This document shows, piece by piece, positions 9,087 through 14,337 of a DNA stretch of 14,337 nt. The stretch is from Dictyocoela muelleri. Its lineage: Eukaryota; Microsporidia. The stretch covers positions 1 through 14,337 of the forward strand of contig SDVU01000368.1 in NCBI GenBank assembly GCA_016256075.1, given 5' to 3'. A model generated the notes under the pieces. It saw only the letters and a list, made by a program, of their open reading frames with translations, searched no databases and was not told the origin of the DNA. Both the position numbers and the translations under genes were made by a program. The stretch's first letter is position 1, and each line of letters opens with the position of its first letter.

Positions 9087-9642
9087 GTAAGCCGAGGTTT
9101 CGCCTAGCCAAGCGAAACACCGATTTTTTCGTCTAGAAAAAAAATAAAAACAAAACTTTAAGGTTTACAAATTAAATAAAATTAAAGCGATGATACAGTG
9201 TAACAAGCCGTATAAACGCATAACTAAGTCTAAGATTCGCCTAAATAGGTCTTAGGTTCGCTTAAATATGCAAATATCTGGCTTACTGATTTTATTTAAT
9301 CTTATTAATTTGGTTTAATTTTTTTTTTTTTGATTTTATTTTTACAATTTAATTTAATTTGTAAATCAGAAGGTGAGTTTTAGTTATTTTTCTAGTCGAA
9401 AAAAACCTAAGTTTCGCCTAGCTGAGCAAAACGCTGGCTTACTAAGACAGATATTTGCATATTTAAGCGAACCTAAGACCTATTTAGGCGAATCTAAGAC
9501 GTAGTTATGCTAATCTACATCTTGTTACACTGTATTATCGCTTAAATTTTTTTTAATTTGTAAACCTTACGGGTTCGTTTTTATTTTTTTTCTAGACGAA
9601 AAAAATAGGTGTTTCGCCTGGCTAGGCGAAACCTCGGCTTAC
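9087..9642. mobile_element. Foldback / MITE-like element with about 195-bp inverted arms
   Basis: The left arm 9087-9280 and right arm 9448-9642 are reverse complements along their whole length with scattered changes. Shared landmarks are GTAAGCCGAGGTTTCGCC at the tips, TTTTCTAGACGAAAAA, GTTACACTGTAT, and TTTAAGCGAACCTAAGACC near the loop. Each tip is a small hairpin (GTTTCGCC...GGCGAAAC on the right, 9611-9632). The 167-bp spacer holds a third copy of the terminal module (9346-9442, same orientation as the right end), so it is not a simple loop. There is no coding capacity. No convincing target duplication lies outside. The tip motif also occurs in the MULE ends, so a MULE-like transposase is a reasonable guess for its mobiliser. 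This is inference. Confidence 0.9.
9346..9442 (+). repeat. Third copy of the foldback terminal module inside its spacer
   Basis: Aligns with the right end 9545-9642: AATTTGTAAA, TTTTTCTAGTCGAAAAAA, GTTTCGCCTAGCTGAGCAAAAC and the terminal GGCTTAC. The direct repeat CTGGCTTACT at 9279-9288 and 9434-9443 brackets the segment 9289-9433. Confidence 0.8.
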
Positions 9643-9789
9643 TGATTTTTGACAATATCTTATATTTTTTGTTTTATTTTTTTTATTCTAAAATATTTTT
9701 AGTTTAAATAAAAAGATCGTATTAGAAATTAGATTTAATCGTCTTTTTTTGGTCCCGAATCACAAAAAAATAACAAAGAATTAACATAA

Positions 9790-10990
9790 AAGAAAAATTA
9801 AAATATCCGAAGATTATAAAGGCAAAGGGTATAAAAGAAAATATATCATGGAAAAGCAAAATATTTAAAAATCTGTTTAAACATGTACGTAAAAATTTCT
9901 CTAAAAATGTTTAATTTATACTGACTGATTTATCTAAGAATGAGAGAAAAAAATTATCAAATACAAAATCAAAATATGCCGAAATAGATACGTTTTTACT
10001 AATAAAAATAAATTCATTAAAATCAAAAAAGATTTCTGATAAATAAAATACAAAATTTAATAAGTCAAATGATTTTGATACTGAAAATAAAAATAAAAAA
10101 AATAAAAATTTTGAATTATTTTTATAAAATAAATAGAAAAAAAAATTTATAATAAATAACCTTGCATGAGAGTCTTCTAGTGCTGATTTGTCTATGATAA
10201 AAAATTTAAAGAAGAAATTTTTTTTTAAAAATATAAAGATTACATCAAAAATATTTTTAATGTTGACTTAAATGGTTTATACATGCAATCATGTTATAAA
10301 AAAACATAAGTTTTATAAGAAAAAATAATTTCAAAAATATAAAATACAATAAAAAAAGAATGACCGTAAAGTTAGAAAAAATATACTCTGTTAAAAAAAA
10401 ATCTTTTTATAGGTAAAACGAAGCTCCAAGATAGATAATAAAATAATATTTAAGCCCTTCAATATAACATATATTATAAATAAAAATTCTTGACAACAAT
10501 CAGAATTTTTAATGAATGTTTGAATACTCGGAATGAAAAATTAAACTTAGAAAACATAAAAGTTCTTATTATCTTCGACAATAAGTGTACACAAGTTAGG
10601 AAATAAATCGTATATCGAATTGTTGTTTTTTTGCACAAAACTACACTTTAATTATTCAGTCTATTGATTTAGGCATAATAATTCATCTAAATCAAAATAC
10701 AAACGCTTTATACAGAATTTATAACGCCTTATCTAAAAATTATAATTATATAGTATTTTTAAAAAATTTACATAAATGCGTATTAGATAGATTTACTATT
10801 ACTTTTTTAAAATATCTGAAAATTTTATCAAGAATTGTAGGCTGAAAATCGACTTTAATTTCTGAAATAGATTTTATTAATCTCCAGAAAATCTAAAAAA
10901 TGAAGATATGAGTTCTTAAGCTAAATACATTTCATTTATAGAGGAAATAATAAAAACAAAAAATTCAAAAATTGCTTAGTTTTAAATAAT
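9790..10990 (+). pseudogene. pogo/Tigger-like transposase remnant (CENP-B-type HTH plus DDE_1)
   Basis: This is the remnant of a cut-and-paste transposase of the Tc1/mariner-related pogo group. Readable pieces, in family order but in different frames, begin with a basic N-terminal helix-turn-helix region (KENISWKSKIFKNLFKHV, about 9840-9890). Next comes a CENP-B/Tc5-like second helix region: KSKYAEIDTFLLIKINSLKS (about 9967-10026), NFEL..., then ESSSADLSMIKNL (from 10167), a counterpart of the usual GESASAD. The catalytic core follows: YIKNIFNVDLNGLYMQSCYK (first Asp, where the family has NADETGL, about 10237-10300), RMTVKLEKI near 10360, NITYIINKNS (10460-10490), and KVLIIFDN (second Asp, 10577). 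Then come VVFLHKTTL and IIQSIDLGII (third Asp, 10664, matching the family QPLDQGI). All three Asp codons survive, but many stops and shifts kill the gene. Terminal repeats are not recognised. Confidence 0.8.
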
Positions 10991-11076
10991 GATATTTTAA
11001 TCTACTTACGAATAACATCTAGAGTATTTTAATCATATATTATATTTATATATTAATGATTTTATAGATTAAAAAT

Positions 11077-11165
11077 AGGGCAACAATAATTTGCCTGTAG
11101 CAAAAATTTGCGTGTAGCAATAATTGGCCTGTAGCAAAAATTTCCCTGTAGCAAAAATTTGCCCT
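11077..11165. repeat. 17-bp tandem repeat array bounded by a 7-bp inverted repeat
   Basis: Four full units and one partial unit of a 17-bp repeat (consensus AAATTTGCCTGTAGCAA) start at 11087, 11104, 11121, 11138 and 11155. AGGGCAA at 11077-11083 and TTGCCCT at 11159-11165 bracket the array in inverted orientation. It could be a subterminal array of a transposon end or a plain minisatellite. Confidence 0.85.
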
Positions 11166-11416
11166 TATAATTTAAAAAGAATATTAGTACCAATCCAATC
11201 CCCACTAAAAAATATAATTAATCATAATTAAATAATTAAAAGCCGTATCCGAACACTATCCCATAAAATTTCAAATAACCTCTTTCACAATATTATGCTT
11301 TAATAAATATCAAATAGATTGGTTAAAAATGTTTGTATTAAAATTTTAATTGTTAAATTAGATGATTGGTTTTCCAACAGCCCCCCCCCCTAAAAATACC
11401 AAAAATGCAAATGTTT
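11166..11416. other. AT-rich sequence with a C10 run
   Basis: No gene is seen. A run of ten C at 11381-11390 is conspicuous in this composition. Confidence 0.5.
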
Positions 11417-11470
11417 AGAGTTCTTATTAACAAATGATAATAAAAATCTCATTTAAATGAAAGTTCTACT

Positions 11471-11506
<36 letters not shown>

Positions 11507-11588
11507 TCGCTTCATTATATAAAATATTTATACATAAGTGGACTCGGGATAAAAGAGATTTTTATTATCATTTGTTAATAAGATCTCT
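11417..11588. repeat. 34-bp inverted repeat enclosing an (AT)15 tract
   Basis: Arms at 11417-11450 and 11555-11588 are reverse complements with one mismatch in 34. They contain TTATTAACAAATGATAATAA. The 104-bp interior includes an AT dinucleotide run at 11474-11503. Near-identity of the arms suggests a recent or structure-maintained inverted repeat, perhaps a small MITE. Confidence 0.9.
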
Positions 11589-12236
11589 TAACGGTTCTAT
11601 TTTTTTGTTTTCGAGAGAGAAACAGTACGAGTGCCAATTTTTTTTATATCATAAGGTGCTTTAGCCAAAAAAAAATTTGCGACCAATTTTTTTTGTTGAT
11701 CTTAAATATACAGTTTTATTCGAATATTTTGTTTATTTTAAAAAGAAAAAAATTATTTTTATATTTCGGAAAATACTAAAAAATCATGTTTATTGACTAT
11801 ATATATTTTTGTAATACTACTAACTATTTTATATTTTTAGACTAAAATACAAAATAAACTAATATTTATAAAATTTTTTTTTATTCTTATTTAACAAGTT
11901 TCCTTAAAAAAAATCTTTAAGAATTTAATGATCGATTTTTTTCAATCTTTGTGATTTTTTTGACCTATTTTAAAGTGACTAAAAAAATCGACACTAACTG
12001 TATATACAAATTATAAATTATACAAAATTATATATAATATAATATTTTATATTCCACATGGTAAATAGTTACTTAAAATAAATATTTTTTTTCATTAATT
12101 TTTTATTAATAATAGCGACTAATTTAAAAGACACTTTACAAAATAAATAATATTAAATAGAAGTAGAAAAAATATAAAAAAATCGTGACTTTTCAAATTT
12201 TATTAGTATATATAAATTTTGCATTTTTTTGTTTAG
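11589..12236. other. AT-rich sequence without recognisable feature
   Basis: About 650 bp of T- and A-rich sequence with no coding remnant or long repeat that I can support. Confidence 0.5.
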
Positions 12237-12420
12237 GCCAGAAGCTTAGTAGTCAACACTCTAGAATGTATAATTTAAGTTTCTAGGTTCAAATATAGCT
12301 GACTTAACTCTTTAAAAAAGGGATGACATGCTCGGTCATAATTATGAAATTTAGTAGTAATATTCATTTATTCTTGTTATGAACTGCCGAGTAAACTTGA
12401 TCTAGTATTAAAAAGAAGTG
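12237..12420 (+). repeat. tRNA-like SINE-like repeat, family A, copy 2
   Basis: The head has an A-box-like AGCTTAGTAGT at 12243-12253 and an eroded B box, GGTTCAAATAT, at 12286-12296, 43 bp apart. AACACTCT, TAATTTAAGT, ACTCTTTAA, GGGATGACAT and CGGTCATAATTAT follow in the same order as in copy 1 on the minus strand at 1-170. The match runs past the tRNA part into the body, and weakly to about 12420. This copy is more diverged in its promoter boxes than copy 1. Confidence 0.6.
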
Positions 12421-12661
12421 GAAAAGACTCTTCTAGGTGTGGTGATAGTTGTTGCTTCGCATATCGGGAAAATGTTGTAGAAAAAAATCATGAAAAAACT
12501 ATTAATAATACGATCCTGCTGACTTATTATATAAAGAAAATCTCGTGTACAGCTGAGCCTCTAAGTAGCTTAAAGTTAGTTTAAATAAACACTATAAAGC
12601 AAAGGTAAAAGACAAAAGTGTGAGACAACTCTACGGGTTGTCAGCTATATATGTTGTCAGC
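12421..12661. other. Anonymous segment with more G and C than its surroundings
   Basis: About 240 bp with a more balanced composition continue directly from the family A repeat. They end near two GTTGTCAGC copies (12637-12645 and 12653-12661) and a short hairpin (GACAAC at 12624, GTTGTC at 12637). It could be the rest of a longer repeat or the remains of a gene. I recognise no protein. Confidence 0.4.
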
Positions 12662-12687
12662 ATTATATATAATATATTATATATAAT
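12662..12687. repeat. Perfect 26-bp AT palindrome
   Basis: A perfect palindrome made only of A and T, centred near 12674. Such sequences readily form cruciforms. Confidence 0.9.
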
Positions 12688-14206
12688 ATTTTTATTGTTT
12701 TTAATTTAAACAAAGTTTTTTATTTTTGACAAATAAAAATAATTATTAAGTATAATTGTATTTCTAAATCATGAAATTTCATTTAGAATAAAATATCGAA
12801 TTTAAATGTAATATTATAGTAATTTATGAAATTACATAGGTTCTAGATTTGCAACCCGCAGAATATATAAAGTTTCTTAATTAAAAGTATTTTAAAAATT
12901 AATTTTGAGAATCATTTTTATAAGATTAAAATATGGAAAAAATTTTAAAGCAGTTAACATTTGTTTAACGAATAATATCTTTAATAAGATAAATTTAAAA
13001 AATTTTAAAATTTTTAGATTTATAAAAAATCTGAATTTTATATATTATATTTTTTTCATTATAAGCTTAATAAAATTATTTATAAAGGCCACTATTAATT
13101 ATTTACAATAATCTCGGGAAGGATTTAAAGTTTTTATTTCTAAATGTATTAGACTTATTGAACTAAAAAAGATAATCTTGTAGATGAAATTCTATAACAC
13201 CTGTAGATAAATCTGCAAATTGCGTAATGATTATCTTTTATTTAAAACCTTGGTTTGTGTTTTGTTATTTTACACTTTTATCATAAAAAAAAATCGAAAT
13301 TTTTAAAAAAAAAATATCATGAATTTCGCATATAATAGAATCATAAATTATTTTCATACAATTTCTCATCATGTTGTATTTAAATAAATTATTTATTGAT
13401 ATCTTATTATAAATTATATATTATACGAGAATATCAAACATAACAATTTTATTACGCTTATCCAATTGTCATATTATCTTATATATCTAAAAAACTACGT
13501 TATATATTTTAGAAAGCATTTTCAAGACGATATTTGAATAAACACACACTACGGAAATATTTTTTTTACTTAAAATAAAATTGAAACTAATAATTGTCGT
13601 AACCGATATAATTAAGATTAGAAAAAATGTATTTCTTTTATACAGAATGTTAAATCCTAGGTTTTAAATGTTTTCTATTTAACGTTGTAGACCGTTGTTT
13701 ATATTATACTTTTTTATTATTTAAACATTCAAATTATGATATTTTCTTATAAATAGAAATATATAAAAATTATCTTAATTTTATTGTCTATTTTATATTT
13801 TTTTTGAAATGTGGACAATGTTAGTTTATACTTACAAATTAAATTGTATACAATTATATGTATTTTTATTTAAATATCGGTAATATACGATAGTATAATC
13901 GAATGAAAATATCATTTACAATATATTTTCGCTAAGAATTAAAAAACTTTGTGAATAAGTTTTTAATGCTAATATATATCAATACTTTTATCATATATTT
14001 GATAAAAACTGATTAGAGACGAATATTGCAACTATAATAGCTAAAAAAGCTTACTAATAACACATAAAAAAGGAAAATTTATGTAAACTCTATATATTTT
14101 TATTTTGTATATAACTTCAGTTCTAACTTTTTGTAAACGAAAAAATTCGTACGGCATGATTCTTCTATGTAAAAAAAAACATTAGTGTAAAATATCTGAC
14201 GCCAAA
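12688..14206. other. AT-rich gene-free stretch
   Basis: About 1.5 kb with no supportable gene. A 68-codon frame at 12905-13111 is mostly Ile, Lys, Phe and Asn, as expected by chance in such DNA. A short inverted repeat (AAAAGATAATC near 13167, GATTATCTTTT at 13229) is the only other structure noted. Confidence 0.5.
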
Positions 14207-14259
14207 TTGCATCATGTAAAAAAATAGTTGTTAAGCGACAGGTGTTTTACATGATGCAA
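14187..14259. repeat. Hairpin at the right edge, possible element end
   Basis: Perfect 15-bp arms, TTGCATCATGTAAAA at 14207-14221 and its complement at 14245-14259, are separated by 23 nt. A weaker overlapping inverted match pairs 14187-14203 with 14234-14250. It resembles the hairpin ends of other elements in this window. Confidence 0.8.
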
Positions 14260-14281
14260 AAAAAAAAAAAAATAAACAAAA

Positions 14282-14284
14282 AAA

Positions 14285-14335
<51 letters not shown>

Positions 14336-14337
14336 AT
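14282..14337. repeat. (AAAT)n tetranucleotide repeat running off the window
   Basis: About 14 uninterrupted units to the last base, preceded by a run of A. It could be a microsatellite or the tail of a retroposon. Confidence 0.95.

Noticed and set aside
11087-11164. CRISPR-like array
   Set aside because: Units are contiguous 17-bp tandem repeats without spacers, in eukaryotic transposon-rich DNA.
9038-11390. G8 run at 9038 and C10 run at 11381 as inverted ends of one element around the pogo relic
   Set aside because: Sequences beside the two runs do not match in inverted orientation, so the pairing rests on homopolymers alone.
12620-12661. Start of a long terminal repeat (TGTTGTCAGC)
   Set aside because: There is no matching second copy at a suitable distance, no primer-binding or polypurine site, and no reverse transcriptase or integrase remnant anywhere in the window.
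12905-13111. 68-codon frame on the plus strand
   Set aside because: Composition is almost wholly Ile, Lys, Phe, Asn and Leu, as expected by chance in AT-rich DNA, with no recognisable domain.

Overview
The window is extremely A+T-rich eukaryotic DNA with no intact protein gene on either strand. No open frame in it looks like a real host gene. What can be read is a graveyard of mobile elements in unassigned AT-rich sequence: three decayed DNA-transposon transposase genes from three superfamilies, several hairpin-ended or foldback elements without coding capacity, two pairs of tRNA-like SINE-like repeats, and simple repeats. The mix of a FLYWCH-MULE, a Merlin/ISXO2-type element and a pogo/Tigger-type element, with this composition and no genes over 14 kb, would fit a large, gene-poor microsporidian genome. 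This is inference from transposon content only. Other AT-rich eukaryotes, such as some fungi or arthropods, are not excluded.

Layout from left to right. Positions 1-170 hold a tRNA-like SINE-like repeat (family A) on the minus strand, cut by the window edge. Positions 412-1144 are bounded by related inverted sequences and may be a small hairpin-ended element. Positions 1794-3291 are a nested inverted structure: two copies of a second tRNA-like family (B) face each other head to head. Between them sits a foldback element (2116-2824) flanked by a 10-bp direct repeat and built from four alternating copies of one module. Positions 3292-4816 hold no gene and include a block of long A and T homopolymers.

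Positions 4817-7600 carry a MULE relic (terminal inverted repeats about 4911-5020 and 6661-6757) with FLYWCH and MULE-type catalytic remnants. It is enclosed in 73-bp direct repeats and followed by a Merlin/ISXO2-type transposase relic. Positions 9087-9642 are a second foldback element whose ends share a hairpin motif with the MULE. It is followed by a pogo/Tigger-type transposase relic (about 9790-10990) that still shows all three catalytic aspartate codons. The rest holds a 17-bp tandem array, a 34-bp inverted repeat around an (AT)n tract, a second family A SINE-like copy (12237-12420), and a hairpin plus (AAAT)n tract at the right edge.

No gene cooperation can be described, because nothing here looks able to make a functional protein. 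The strongest theme is structural. The ends of several elements are themselves small palindromes, and one such motif, GTTTCGCC...GGCGAAAC, is shared by the MULE and the 9087-9642 foldback. This suggests a non-autonomous family linked to the MULE.
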